Shown: positions 33,162-41,993 of the stretch, piece after piece
Layout: each line of letters starts with the position of its first letter
Numbering within the stretch: position 1 is the stretch's first letter
From: Pseudoxanthomonas sangjuensis
GTDB taxonomy: Bacteria; Pseudomonadota; Gammaproteobacteria; Xanthomonadales; Xanthomonadaceae
NCBI RefSeq assembly: GCF_010211755.1
Contig: NZ_PDWR01000013.1
Span: 25,519-89,518, forward strand
Direction of reading: 5' to 3'
Length of the DNA: 64,000 nt
Program-made: the position numbers and the translations under genes
Notes under the pieces: model-generated
Seen by the model: the letters and a program-made list of their open reading frames with translations, nothing else
Told to the model about the DNA's origin: nothing
Database searches by the model: none

Positions 33162-35411
33162 TCAGAAGTCGTAGCGCGCGGTCAGGCTGAACTGGCGCGG
33201 CGGGCCGTAGAAGCCGGTCAGGATGCCCAGCGACGCGATGTTGTAGCCGGTGGTGCGGTATTCCTCGTCGGTCAGGTTGGTGCCCTGCAGCGAGAACGAC
33301 CAGGCTTCGTTCGCGCGCCAGATCACGCCGGCGTTGAGCAGGCCGTAGCCGTCCTGCTTGATGTCCTCGGACAGGTCGGTGGTCGGGTAGACCTCGCTCT
33401 GGTAGGCGTAGCCGAGGCGTGCCGACAGGTTGCCGCCGTTGGCCAGGTCGGTGCGCCATTCCACGTTCAGCGCACCGGAGAACTCGGGCGCGTTGGTGAA
33501 CTTCTGGCTGTCGGCGATGTTGACGCCGCCGGTCATGAACTCGTCGTACTTGGCGTCCAGCCAGGCCAGGTTGCCGCTGATCAGCCAGTGCTCGCTGGGC
33601 AGCCACTGGTACTCGACTTCCGCGCCGTTGACCGTACCCTTGCCGGCGTTGGTGAAGTCGCCGAAGAACGCGTCGTCGACGCCGTCGCCGTCGCTGTCGT
33701 AGTTGCTGAACACCGACAGCTGGATGTCCTCGTACTTGTTGTGGAAGGCGGACAGGTTCAGGAACAGCCGCTGGTCGAGCAGGCTCATCTTGCTGCCGAC
33801 CTCGAAGCTGTCGACCTTTTCGTCCTGGAACGGTTCGGCGGAAAGCGGGAACTGGACCTGCTGGGCGCGGATGTTGTAGCCGCCCGACTTGAAGCCGCGC
33901 GAGGCCAGGCCGTAGACCATGATGTCCGGCGTGATCTGGTAGTCCAGCGAAACCTTCGGCGACAGGTTGCTGAAGCTGGTGCTCTTGTCGAAGTCGGCCG
34001 CGATCGGGGTCGGGTTGGTCGCCGTGCACGCCGCCGCCAGCTGGGTGAAGGTGGCGTCGGTGTAGCAGCGGTTGAGCACGCGCGCGTGCTTGTCCTCGTC
34101 GGTCCAGCGCGCGCCGACGTCGAGCTTCAGCACGTCGGTCAGGTCGAAGGTCCAGTCGGTGTAGACGGCGATGCTCTTGGTGTTGACCACGCCCTGGGTG
34201 TCGCCGAACGACAGGTTGATGAAGTTGTTCAGCACCTGGCCGCCGGCGTCGCCGTCGAACTGGTACAGGCCCATCACGCCGCGTGCGCGGCCGCCGCCGT
34301 CGTAATTGACCTGCAGTTCGTTGCTGACCTGCTCGTCGCTGTAGAAGGCGTGCACGTCGACGATGCGGTTGGGCAGCATGTCGAAGTCGATGTAGGTATC
34401 GGTGTCGGATTCGCGCTTGGCGAGCACGTACTTGGCCGCCCAGTCGTCGTTGATGCGCCAGTTGGCCGTGGCCGAGGCGCCCTTCATCGTGGTGTCGTTG
34501 ATGTTCTTCATGCCGCTGCGGATGTCGTAGCGGTCGTCCAGCGGCTGCTGGCCGAAGCCCAGGCCCGGGTCGACGACGTAGTCCAGCGGATTCGCCGCCA
34601 GCATCTTGCCGCCGCGCACGCCGGACTGGTCGTCCATCCAGTCGAAGGCGAACTGCACGTCGAAATTGTCGCTGACGTAGGCGCCCAACTGCGCGCGCGC
34701 CGCCAGGATCTCCTTGTCGCTGACTTCCTGCCCGGTGTACAGGTTCTCGCCGAAGCCGTCGCGGTTCATGCTGGCCACCGCGATGCGGCCGCGCAGCGCC
34801 TCGCTGCCGCCGATCGAGCCGCCGATCGCGGCCTTCGCGTCCAGCTGGTTGTAGTTGCCGACGGTGACCGAGGCGAAGCCGTCGGTTTCCTTGGGCAGGC
34901 CGCGCGAGATGTACTTGATCGCGCCGCCGATGGTGTTCTTGCCGTACAGCGTGCCCTGCGGCCCGCGCAGCACCTCGATGCGCTCGACGTCGAACACGTC
35001 GAGCAGTGCGCCCTGCGGGCGGGCGATGTAGACGTCGTCCAGGTAGATGCCCACGCCCGGGTCCACGCCCCACAGCGGGTCGGCCTGGCCGATGCCGCGG
35101 ATGTACGCGGTGACGGTGCTGGTGGAGCCGCGCGCGGCGTAAATGGTCAGGTTGGGCACCTGCGCATCGAGATCTCCGATGTCGCGCACGTTCAGCTTCT
35201 CCAGCGTCTCCGGCGTGAACGCGGTGACCGCCACCGGCACTTCCTGCAGCGTCTCCTCGCGCTTGCGCGCGGTGACCGTGATGCTGTCCAGGGTCTTGGC
35301 CTCCTGCGTCGCCGGCGCGGTTTCCGCGCCCGCGCCGGATTCCTGCGCCCATGCGGCCGCCGGTGCGATCAACAAGCCGGCGATGGCCAGGCTCAAGTGG
35401 TTGCGCTTCAT
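33162..35411 (-). CDS. TonB-dependent outer-membrane receptor
   Basis: This 749-residue receptor has a signal peptide (cleavage near AWAQ) and the TonB-box-like segment LDSITVTARKREE. A plug domain follows (EVPVAVTAFTPETL, VERIEVLRGPQGTLYGKNTI), then a 22-strand barrel ending in LTARYDF with the terminal Phe. The plug resembles the IroN/FyuA-like group used for siderophores or complex carbon sources; the ligand is unknown. The ATG at 35411 directly follows GGAGGGGAG. It is divergent from a GntP-type permease over 188 bp containing a GTAC palindrome. That pairing suggests uptake of a carbon substrate across both membranes, but this is inference. Confidence 0.93.
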   Translation of the reverse strand: MKRNHLSLAIAGLLIAPAAAWAQESGAGAETAPATQEAKTLDSITVTARKREETLQEVPVAVTAFTPETLEKLNVRDIGDLDAQVPNLTIYAARGSTSTVTAYIRGIGQADPLWGVDPGVGIYLDDVYIARPQGALLDVFDVERIEVLRGPQGTLYGKNTIGGAIKYISRGLPKETDGFASVTVGNYNQLDAKAAIGGSIGGSEALRGRIAVASMNRDGFGENLYTGQEVSDKEILAARAQLGAYVSDNFDVQFAFDWMDDQSGVRGGKMLAANPLDYVVDPGLGFGQQPLDDRYDIRSGMKNINDTTMKGASATANWRINDDWAAKYVLAKRESDTDTYIDFDMLPNRIVDVHAFYSDEQVSNELQVNYDGGGRARGVMGLYQFDGDAGGQVLNNFINLSFGDTQGVVNTKSIAVYTDWTFDLTDVLKLDVGARWTDEDKHARVLNRCYTDATFTQLAAACTATNPTPIAADFDKSTSFSNLSPKVSLDYQITPDIMVYGLASRGFKSGGYNIRAQQVQFPLSAEPFQDEKVDSFEVGSKMSLLDQRLFLNLSAFHNKYEDIQLSVFSNYDSDGDGVDDAFFGDFTNAGKGTVNGAEVEYQWLPSEHWLISGNLAWLDAKYDEFMTGGVNIADSQKFTNAPEFSGALNVEWRTDLANGGNLSARLGYAYQSEVYPTTDLSEDIKQDGYGLLNAGVIWRANEAWSFSLQGTNLTDEEYRTTGYNIASLGILTGFYGPPRQFSLTARYDF

Positions 35412-35496
35412 CTCCCCTCCTCCAAGGTGCGACAAGGCGGCGACGCTCGCCGCCAACCGACGGCAAGACTAGGCAGCGGCCGGCCCCGCAACACTT

Positions 35497-35508
35497 GTAC
35501 CTTCGTAC
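35497..35508. promoter_or_regulatory. GTAC-CTTC-GTAC palindrome in the receptor/permease divergent promoter
   Basis: GTACCTTCGTAC, extendable to TGTAC-CTTC-GTACA, lies 86 bp upstream of the receptor start and 92 bp upstream of the permease start, near the centre of the 188-bp divergent region. It matches the element at 26695-26706 (GTAC-YTTS-GTAC). Central placement fits a site that controls both genes. Confidence 0.45.
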
Positions 35509-35599
35509 AGGGGACGCCCCCGCATGCGCCGCGGATACTCCGCAACCGCATCGAGCCGGGCGCGGCGATCGCCGCGCGCCGCATGGAGGGGAAGAAGGA

Positions 35600-37003
35600 A
35601 TGTCGATCCTGATCGTACTGGCCGCGCTGTGTTTCCTGATGTTCGTGGCCTACCGCGGCTACAGCGTGATCCTGTTCGCGCCGGTCGCGGCGCTGGGCGC
35701 GGTGCTGCTGACCGACCCGTCGCTGGTCGCACCGATGTTCACCGGCCTGTTCATGGACAAGCTGGTCGGCTTCCTGAAGCTGAATTTCCCGGTGTTCCTG
35801 CTCGGCGCGATCTTCGGCAAGGTGATCGAGCTGTCGGGCTTCTCGAAATCCATCGTGGCCGCGACGATCAAGGCGGTCGGCGCCAGGCGCGCGATCCTGT
35901 CGATCGTGCTGGTCTGCGCGCTGCTGACCTACGGCGGCGTGTCGCTGTTCGTGGTGGTGTTCGCGGTGTACCCGTTCGCCGCCGAGCTGTTCCGGCAGAG
36001 CGACATCCCGAAGCGGCTGATCCCGGGTACGATCGCCCTCGGCGCGTTCACCTTCACCATGGACGCGCTGCCGGGCACGCCGCAGATCCAGAACATCATC
36101 CCGACCACCTTCTTCGGCACCGACACCTGGGCCGCGCCGCTGCTGGGCACGCTGGGCGGCGCGTTCGTACTGGCGGTGGGCCTGCTCTACCTGGAATGGC
36201 GCCGGCGCAGCGCGGCGAAGGCCGGCGAAGGCTATGGCGACCCGGCGACGCTGCTCAACGAACCGGCGCCGTTCGCCGGCGGCAAGCTGGCCAATCCGCT
36301 GGTCGCTATCCTGCCGCTGCTGCTGGTCGGGGTCAGCAACAAGCTGTTCACGCTGTGGATCCCGGCGTTCTACGGCGGCAGCCACAGCTTCGTGCCCGCG
36401 GTGATCGGCAAGGCCGCGCCGGTGGTGCAGGAGACGTCGAAGATCGCCGCGATCTGGGCGGTCGAGGGCGCGCTGCTGGTCGGCATCCTGTGCGTGCTGG
36501 CGTTCGCGTGGAAGCCAGTGGTGTCCAGCTTCGCCGAAGGCAGCAAGTCGGCGGTCGGCGGCGCGCTGCTGGCCGGCATGAACACCGCCTCCGAATACGG
36601 CTTCGGCGCGGTCATCGCCGCCCTGCCCGGCTTCCTGGTCGTGGCCAACGCGCTTTCCGCGATCCCCAATCCGCTGGTGAACGAAGCGATCACGGTGACC
36701 GCCCTGGCCGGCATCACCGGCTCGGCATCGGGCGGCATGAGCATCGCGCTGGCGGCGATGGCCGAAACCTTCATCGCCAACGCCAACGCCGCCGGCATCC
36801 CGATGGAAGTGCTGCACCGGGTCGCGGCGATGGCTTCCGGCGGCATGGACACCCTGCCGCACAACGGCGCGGTGATCACCCTGCTCGCGGTGACCGGCCT
36901 GAGCCACCGGCAGAGCTACAAGGACATCTTCGCGGTGACCGCGATCAAGACCCTGGCGGTGTTCGCGGTGATCGCCGCGTACTACCTGACCGGCTGGGTG
37001 TAA
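35600..37003 (+). CDS. GntP-family permease (probable 3-hydroxybutyrate/gluconate-type transporter)
   Basis: This 467-residue inner-membrane carrier has about 12-13 helices. Family blocks include LLTYGGVSLFVVVFAVYPFA, MDALPGTPQIQNIIPTTFFG, ITGSASGGMSIALAAMAETF and MASGGMDTLPHNGAVI. GntP carriers import gluconate and related hydroxy-acids. Members of this shape are often found beside 3-hydroxybutyrate genes, and here the PHB depolymerisation gene and the carboxylate-type sensor lie within 10 kb, so a hydroxybutyrate substrate is likely but unproven. The ATG at 35600 has GAAGGA directly before it, with GGAGGGG further upstream. Confidence 0.85.
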   Translation: MSILIVLAALCFLMFVAYRGYSVILFAPVAALGAVLLTDPSLVAPMFTGLFMDKLVGFLKLNFPVFLLGAIFGKVIELSGFSKSIVAATIKAVGARRAILSIVLVCALLTYGGVSLFVVVFAVYPFAAELFRQSDIPKRLIPGTIALGAFTFTMDALPGTPQIQNIIPTTFFGTDTWAAPLLGTLGGAFVLAVGLLYLEWRRRSAAKAGEGYGDPATLLNEPAPFAGGKLANPLVAILPLLLVGVSNKLFTLWIPAFYGGSHSFVPAVIGKAAPVVQETSKIAAIWAVEGALLVGILCVLAFAWKPVVSSFAEGSKSAVGGALLAGMNTASEYGFGAVIAALPGFLVVANALSAIPNPLVNEAITVTALAGITGSASGGMSIALAAMAETFIANANAAGIPMEVLHRVAAMASGGMDTLPHNGAVITLLAVTGLSHRQSYKDIFAVTAIKTLAVFAVIAAYYLTGWV

Positions 37004-37013
37004 GGAGCGGCCG

Positions 37014-37049
37014 GGTCGCGGCGATCTTCGCGGAAAGCGTCCCGCGACC
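37014..37049. terminator. Hairpin between permease and convergent AidB-like gene
   Basis: GGTCGCGG (37014-37021) and CCGCGACC (37042-37049) form a perfect 8-bp stem with a 20-base loop. It lies in the 63-bp gap between two convergent genes. No U-tract is visible on either strand. Confidence 0.35.
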
Positions 37050-37066
37050 TGCGCCGCCCCAAGCCC

Positions 37067-38701
37067 CTACGAGGGCAAGGCGCGCACCAGCAGGGGTTCG
37101 CCATCGACGTCGCCCGGCAGCGTGCCGAACGCCAGCCCGTGGCCGCCGCCCAGGCGGCTGCGCACGAAGGCTTCGGCGAGCGGGCTGTCCGCGCCGAGCA
37201 GCACCGATGCCTGCAGCGCCAGGGCCAGCCGCTCCACCAGCAGGCGCGCGCCGGCTTCGGTTGCGTCGCCGGACGCCAATTGCCGCTTCAGCGCGGCGAC
37301 CGCCGCGGCGTAGACGGCGTCGCCACGCACCGAATCGAGCTGCGCCAGCAGCGCCGCGCCGGTCTCCGGCTCGCGCGACAGCGCGCGCAGCACGTCGAGG
37401 CACTGGATGTTGCCGCTGCCTTCCCAGATCGAATTCAGCGGCGCCTGCCGGTACAGCCGCGGCAGCATCGATTCCTCGACGTAACCGGCGCCGCCCAGGC
37501 ACTCCTGCGCTTCGTTGACGAAGGCGGGCGTGCGCTTGCAGATCCAGTACTTGCCGATCGCGGTGGCGATGCGGGCGAAGGCGGCCGCGCCCGCGTCGCC
37601 GGGCGCGACATCGACCGCGCGGGCGACGCGCATCGACAGCGCCAGCGCGGCTTCGGACTCGATGGCCAGGTCGGCCAGCACGTTGCGCATCAGCGCGTGG
37701 TCGGCAAGCTTCCTGCCGAACGCGGAACGGTGCCGCGCATGGTGGACCGCCTGCGCCAGCGCCATGCGCATTTCCGCGGCCGAGCCGAGCATGCAATCGA
37801 GCCGGGTCAGCATCACCATCCCGATGATCGTGGCCACGCCGCGGCCCTCGTCGCCGATGCGCCGCGCCCATGCGCCGGTGAATTCGACTTCGCTGGACGC
37901 ATTCGACCAGTCGCCCAGCTTGTCCTTCAGCCGCATGATCCGGAACGCGTTCCTGGCCCCGTCCGGCAACCGCCGCGGCAGCAGGAAGCAGGACAGCCCG
38001 CCCGGCGCCTGCGCCAGCACCAGCCAGCCGTCGCTCATCGGCGCGGAGAAGAACCATTTGTGCCCGACCAGCGCGTATTCGCCGTCGGCGGCGAGCGGCG
38101 TGGCGACGGTCGCGTTGGAGCGGACGTCGGAACCGCCCTGCTTCTCGGTCATGCCCATGCCGACGGTGAGGCCGGCCTTGTCGCCGATCGCCGCGTCGCG
38201 CGGGTCGTAATGCGGCGCGGCGGCCTTGTCGGCCCATTCGCGCAGCGCCGGTTCGCGGCGCAATACCGGCACCGCGGCGTGGGTCATGGTCAGCGGACAG
38301 CTGGTGCCCGCCTCGACCTGGTGATGCAGGTAGCTGAGCGCGGCGCGGGCGACATGCGCGCCGGGTCGCGGTTCGTGCCAGGACAGGCCGGCGACGCCAT
38401 GTTCCTTCGCCGCTTCCATCAGCCGGTGGTAGGCCGGGTGGAATTCGACCACGTCGATGCGGCGGCCGCAGCGGTCGTGGGTCTTCAGCCGCGGCTTGTC
38501 GCGGTTGGCGTCGAAGCCGATCCGGTACAGCTCGTCGCCAGCAAGCGCGGCGTATTGCGCCAGCCGCGGCGACCAGGCCGCCGCCCCCTCGCGTTCGACC
38601 GCCTCGCGCAGGGCGGCATCGTCGGCCCACAGGTCGCGCGGCTCGAACGGCGGCGGCTGGTTGTCGACCGCATGGGTCTCGAATGGCGGCAACGCGGACA
38701 T
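37067..38701 (-). CDS. AidB-like acyl-CoA dehydrogenase
   Basis: This 544-residue flavoprotein is close in length to E. coli AidB (541). Family signatures are MGMTEKQGGSDVRSN (the acyl-CoA dehydrogenase flavin loop), GHKWFFSAPMSDGWLVLAQ, and NSIWEGSGNIQCLDVLRALSR near the C-terminus, where the catalytic Glu of the long AidB branch lies. In E. coli, AidB is induced by alkylation and binds DNA; AidB-like proteins also include plain acyl-CoA dehydrogenases. Which role applies is open. The ATG at 38701 follows a short region with no clear promoter. Confidence 0.88.
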   Translation of the reverse strand: MSALPPFETHAVDNQPPPFEPRDLWADDAALREAVEREGAAAWSPRLAQYAALAGDELYRIGFDANRDKPRLKTHDRCGRRIDVVEFHPAYHRLMEAAKEHGVAGLSWHEPRPGAHVARAALSYLHHQVEAGTSCPLTMTHAAVPVLRREPALREWADKAAAPHYDPRDAAIGDKAGLTVGMGMTEKQGGSDVRSNATVATPLAADGEYALVGHKWFFSAPMSDGWLVLAQAPGGLSCFLLPRRLPDGARNAFRIMRLKDKLGDWSNASSEVEFTGAWARRIGDEGRGVATIIGMVMLTRLDCMLGSAAEMRMALAQAVHHARHRSAFGRKLADHALMRNVLADLAIESEAALALSMRVARAVDVAPGDAGAAAFARIATAIGKYWICKRTPAFVNEAQECLGGAGYVEESMLPRLYRQAPLNSIWEGSGNIQCLDVLRALSREPETGAALLAQLDSVRGDAVYAAAVAALKRQLASGDATEAGARLLVERLALALQASVLLGADSPLAEAFVRSRLGGGHGLAFGTLPGDVDGEPLLVRALPS

Positions 38702-38783
38702 GGCGATTCCCTCCCTGCGCCTACCTTACCCGCCATCCCATGCGGGAGCGCGCCCCGGTGGGTCCCCGCGCGGACGCCGGCCA

Positions 38784-38808
38784 TAAAAAACCCCGCCGAA
38801 GCGGGGTT
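38784..38808 (-). terminator. Rho-independent terminator of the cold-shock gene
   Basis: On the minus strand, AACCCCGC-TTCG-GCGGGGTT makes a perfect 8-bp stem with a UUCG tetraloop, running straight into TTTTTT. It ends 26 bp after the cold-shock stop and is the clearest intrinsic terminator in the window. Confidence 0.93.
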
Positions 38809-38833
38809 CAAGAATCCCTGTGTACGACTCGGT

Positions 38834-39040
38834 TCAGGCGACCGGCGTGATGTTGGACGCCTGGGCGCCCTTCGGGCCCTGCGTTACTTCATAGCTGACG
38901 CGCTGGCCTTCCTGCAGGGTGCGGAAGCCCTTGGCGTTGATTGCGGAGAAGTGCGCGAACACGTCGGCGCTGCCATCTTCCGGGGCGATGAAACCGAAGC
39001 CCTTCGCGTCGTTGAACCATTTCACGGTACCGTACGGCAT
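38834..39040 (-). CDS. CspA-family cold-shock protein
   Basis: This 68-residue single cold-shock domain has RNP1 KGFGFIAPE and RNP2 DVFAHFSAI intact, and the usual start [11 protein letters not shown]. It is a single-stranded RNA/DNA chaperone. It forms a complete one-gene transcript: promoter at 39101-39129, a leader of about 55 nt and a strong terminator. Whether it is cold-induced or constitutive cannot be told, but the leader is shorter than the regulatory leader of E. coli cspA. Confidence 0.96.
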   Translation of the reverse strand: MPYGTVKWFNDAKGFGFIAPEDGSADVFAHFSAINAKGFRTLQEGQRVSYEVTQGPKGAQASNITPVA

Positions 39041-39100
39041 AACTTTGCTGTTTCCTCAGTGGGTGGTGTTGCATGCTGCCGGCCGACAGCAGGCCAGCGG

Positions 39101-39129
39101 AGTATGCAAAGACTTCGTTAAGTTGACAA
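39101..39129 (-). promoter_or_regulatory. Sigma-70 promoter of the cold-shock gene
   Basis: On the minus strand, TTGTCA (39129-39124) and CATACT (39106-39101) are separated by exactly 17 bases. The -35 box abuts the stop codon of the upstream phosphorylase gene (39130). Transcription would start near 39094, giving a leader of about 54 nt. Confidence 0.7.
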
Positions 39130-39879
39130 TCACCCCCGCGCCAGTTCGCCGACCAGTCCCGGCAATCCGGCCGACGCCGCGGCGACGTTGGCCAGCACCT
39201 CGTCCAGGGTGATCTCCGCGGCGTCGCCGCAGCCGGCCGCCCAGTTGGCGACGATGGCCAGGCAGGCGTATTCGAGGCCGAATTCGCGCGCCAGCGCCGC
39301 CTCGGGCATGCCGGTCATGCCGACCAGGTCGCAGCCATCGCGGCGCATGCGCGCGATTTCCGCCTTCGTCTCCAGGCGCGGCCCCTGCGTCGCGCCGTAG
39401 CATCCGCCGTCGACAACTGCGACGCCGGTCACACGCGCGGCGTCGAGGATCCTGCGCCGCAGCAACGGCGTGTACGGATCGCCGAAATCGACGTGCAGCG
39501 CTTCGCCGCCGCCCTCGCCGTCCCAGATCGTCGATTCGCGGCCCCAGGTGTAGTCGATGACCTGGTCCGGGCAGGCCAGCACGCGCGGGCCGAAACCGTC
39601 GGTAATGCCGCCGACCGTGTTGAGCGCCAGTATCCGGGTGGCGCCGGCCTGTTGCAGCGCGGCCAGGTTGGCGCGGTAGTTGACCTTGTGCGGCGGCAGC
39701 GAATGCCCTTCGCCGTGGCGCGCGAGGAAGGCGATGCGCCTGCCGTGCAGGCGGCCGACGCGGATCGGTCCCGACGGCGCGCCGAAACGGGTTTCGACCT
39801 GCAGGCTTTCGACGTCGTCGAGCTGCGCCAGCTTGTAGATGCCGGTGCCGCCGATGACGGCAAGCGCGATGTCCGCCAT
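39130..39879 (-). CDS. S-methyl-5'-thioinosine phosphorylase (MTAP/PNP family)
   Basis: This 249-residue trimeric-type nucleoside phosphorylase has GGTGIYKL at the N-terminus (phosphate loop), HGEGHSLPPHKVNYRAN, LNTVGGITD and YGATQGPRLETKAEI. The nagZ-hpt-phosphorylase context and the NTVGG form match the Pseudomonas PA3004-type enzyme, which prefers methylthioinosine to methylthioadenosine. Products are hypoxanthine and methylthioribose-1-phosphate. The hpt gene 2 bp upstream would recycle the hypoxanthine, which supports inosine-type specificity. Confidence 0.87.
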   Translation of the reverse strand: MADIALAVIGGTGIYKLAQLDDVESLQVETRFGAPSGPIRVGRLHGRRIAFLARHGEGHSLPPHKVNYRANLAALQQAGATRILALNTVGGITDGFGPRVLACPDQVIDYTWGRESTIWDGEGGGEALHVDFGDPYTPLLRRRILDAARVTGVAVVDGGCYGATQGPRLETKAEIARMRRDGCDLVGMTGMPEAALAREFGLEYACLAIVANWAAGCGDAAEITLDEVLANVAAASAGLPGLVGELARG

Positions 39880-39881
39880 CG

Positions 39882-40439
39882 TCAGTCCTTCAGCGCGTAG
39901 ATGCCCGGCAGGTTGCGGCCCTGCTCGTGATAGTCCATGCCGTAGCCGAACACGTAGCGATCCGGCACTTCCAGGCCGACGTAGTCGGCGGCGAGACCGT
40001 CGACCACGCGACCGTGGTTCTTCACCGCCAGCACTGCGATGCGCACGTCGGTCGCGCCCTGTTCGATGCACCACCGCTTGACCTCGGCCAGGGTATAGCC
40101 CTCGTCGAGGATATCGTCCGCGAGCAGCACGCGGCGGCCGTACAGCGCGGTCGCCGGGCGGTGCTTCCACACCAGCTCGCCGCCGCTGGTTCCGCCGCGA
40201 TAGCGCGTGGCGTGCAGGTAGTCGAAGCTGAGATCGAGGCCGAGCGCGCCGAGCTCCAGCGCCAGCTGCCCGGCGAACAGCAGGCCGCCGTGCATGATGG
40301 TCAGGTACACCGGCGGCGCGCCGATGGCGTAGTCGCGGGCGATCGGCCCGGCCATCCGGCGGATGGCGGCGTCGATGGTCATGCGGTCGATGACCAGGTC
40401 CGAGTGCTGCAGCGCTGTGGCCAGCGGATGTTCGTTCAT
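39882..40439 (-). CDS. hpt: Hypoxanthine-guanine phosphoribosyltransferase
   Basis: This 185-residue type I PRTase carries the PRPP loop VLLADDILDEGYTLAE, the MHGGLLFAG block and the C-terminal PDRYVFGYGMDYHEQGRNLPGIYAL of purine PRTases. It makes IMP or GMP from hypoxanthine or guanine. It overlaps the nagZ stop by one base and lies 2 bp before the thioinosine phosphorylase, so the two-step salvage of methylthioinosine to IMP is encoded together. Confidence 0.93.
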   Translation of the reverse strand: MNEHPLATALQHSDLVIDRMTIDAAIRRMAGPIARDYAIGAPPVYLTIMHGGLLFAGQLALELGALGLDLSFDYLHATRYRGGTSGGELVWKHRPATALYGRRVLLADDILDEGYTLAEVKRWCIEQGATDVRIAVLAVKNHGRVVDGLAADYVGLEVPDRYVFGYGMDYHEQGRNLPGIYALKD

Positions 40440-41461
40440 CAGGCGGTTCCTTGCGTGTTTCCGGTCATGCGTACCCCGGCCAGGCGCGACTGCGCGCCAC
40501 TGTATTTTTCGTCGGCCAGCAAGCCGCCCCAGCCCAGCGCGCCGCGGCCGATCAGGCCGACCAGCGCGGCGGTGTTGGGCTTGCGGCCCTCGGCGGCGCG
40601 CAGCGCTTCCCCGGCGATTTCCGGCTTGCAGGCCAGCACCACGTCGCAGCCGGCGTCCAGGTGCGCGTCCACCCGCGCCCTGATCCCGCCCGCCGAGAAC
40701 GCCGCGGCCATGCTGATGTCGTCGGAGAAGACCACGCCGCGGAAGCTCATGCCGGCGCGCAGCACCTCGTTGATCCAGTACGGCGAATAGCCGGCCGGTT
40801 CCGGCGCGACCGCGGGATACTTCACGTGCGCCATCATCACGGCGTCGGCGCCGGCGTCGATGCCGGCGGCGAACGGGACCAGGTCCTCGGCGCGCAGCGC
40901 GTCGAGCGGACGCGGGTCGACCGCGTCGTCGAAATGGGTGTCTTCCGGCACCGTGCCGTGGCCGGGGAAGTGCTTCAGCGTCGCGGCCATGCCGACGCTG
41001 TGCATGCCGCGCACGTAGGCACGGGCGAATTCGGCGACCACCTGCGGGTCGGCGGCGAAGGCGCGGTCGCCGATGGCGCGGTTGCCGCGGCCCAGATCCA
41101 CCACCGGGGCGAAGCTGAGGTCGATGCCGCTGGCGCGGATCTCGCTGGCCATCAGCCAGGCGTGTTCCTCGGCCAGCGCCAGCGCGCCCCGCGGATCCTT
41201 CGCGTACATCGCCTCGAACACCTGCAGCGACGGCAGCGCGCTGTAGCCTTCGCGGAAGCGCTGCACGCGCCCGCCTTCCTGGTCCACGCTGATCAGCACC
41301 GGGCGCGGCGCGGCTTCGCGGATCGCCGCCGACAGCTCGGCGACCTGCTCGCGCGAGGCGAAGTTGCGGGTGAACAGGATCACGCCGGCGCAGGCATCGT
41401 GCCGCAGCCAGGCGCGTTCCTGGTCGGTGAGTTCGGTACCGGCGAGGCCGATGAGGATCAT
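40439..41461 (-). CDS. nagZ: Beta-N-acetylhexosaminidase NagZ
   Basis: This 340-residue GH3 enzyme removes GlcNAc from anhydro-muropeptides in cytosolic peptidoglycan recycling. The short single-domain form has the mobile loop with KHFPGHGTVPEDTH (catalytic His) and the nucleophile Asp in GVVFSDDISMAAAF. SVDQEGGRVQRF marks the substrate site. NagZ products can induce AmpC in bacteria with AmpR. It starts 10 bp after the CYTH gene and overlaps hpt, as in the P. aeruginosa neighbourhood. Confidence 0.94.
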   Translation of the reverse strand: MILIGLAGTELTDQERAWLRHDACAGVILFTRNFASREQVAELSAAIREAAPRPVLISVDQEGGRVQRFREGYSALPSLQVFEAMYAKDPRGALALAEEHAWLMASEIRASGIDLSFAPVVDLGRGNRAIGDRAFAADPQVVAEFARAYVRGMHSVGMAATLKHFPGHGTVPEDTHFDDAVDPRPLDALRAEDLVPFAAGIDAGADAVMMAHVKYPAVAPEPAGYSPYWINEVLRAGMSFRGVVFSDDISMAAAFSAGGIRARVDAHLDAGCDVVLACKPEIAGEALRAAEGRKPNTAALVGLIGRGALGWGGLLADEKYSGAQSRLAGVRMTGNTQGTA

Positions 41462-41471
41462 TTACCGTCCT

Positions 41472-41990
41472 TCAGGGGATGTCCGTGGCGCTGCGCTCGT
41501 CGTCGCTCCATTGCGAGTACGGGCGCGAAGCCAGGGCCAGATTGTAATAGCGCAGGCTGTCGGTCACCTGCCGGCCAACCCACGCCGGCCTGTCGAGCGC
41601 CTGGTCGGCCGATTCCAGCTCGACCTCGGCGACGACCAGCCCGGCGTTGTCGCCGAGGAACTCGTCGACTTCCCACAGGCGCCCGGCGTATTCGACGTAA
41701 TGCCGGCGCTTGTCGACCAGCCCGCCGACGCACAGCGCGAGCAGCGCGCGGGCGTCGGCGACCGGGATTTCGTAGTCGAATTCCTGCCGGGTCGTGCCCG
41801 GCTCGCGCGACTTGATGTTGAGGAAGGCCTGGTCGCCCTCGATGCGCACCCGCACCGAGGCCTTCTGCCGCCCGCCCTCGACCATCGCCAGGTCGTTGAG
41901 GTAGCCCTGCGCCATCGGCACGACCTTGTGCGCGGCTTCGCGCCAGCCGTCGCCGGCGACGAGGAACTTGCGTTCGATTTCGGTGCCCAT
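41472..41990 (-). CDS. CYTH-domain protein (probable inorganic triphosphatase)
   Basis: This 172-residue CYTH domain carries the signature ExExK as GTEIERKFLV at the start, followed by alternating charged strands (KASVRVRIEGDQAFLNIKS, RRHYVEYAGRLWEVDEF) that line the triphosphate tunnel. Stand-alone CYTH proteins of this size hydrolyse tripolyphosphate or act on thiamine triphosphate. It lacks the CHAD domain of E. coli YgiF. It lies 3 bp after the 23S rRNA methyltransferase gene, in the same operon. Confidence 0.9.
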   Translation of the reverse strand: MGTEIERKFLVAGDGWREAAHKVVPMAQGYLNDLAMVEGGRQKASVRVRIEGDQAFLNIKSREPGTTRQEFDYEIPVADARALLALCVGGLVDKRRHYVEYAGRLWEVDEFLGDNAGLVVAEVELESADQALDRPAWVGRQVTDSLRYYNLALASRPYSQWSDDERSATDIP

Positions 41991-41993
41991 GCG

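Noticed and set aside
29647..35612. Antisense open frames of more than 800 codons opposite the sensor kinase and the TonB receptor.
   Set aside because: Same high-G+C artefact; the proteins lack motifs, and the other strand encodes complete, conserved proteins.
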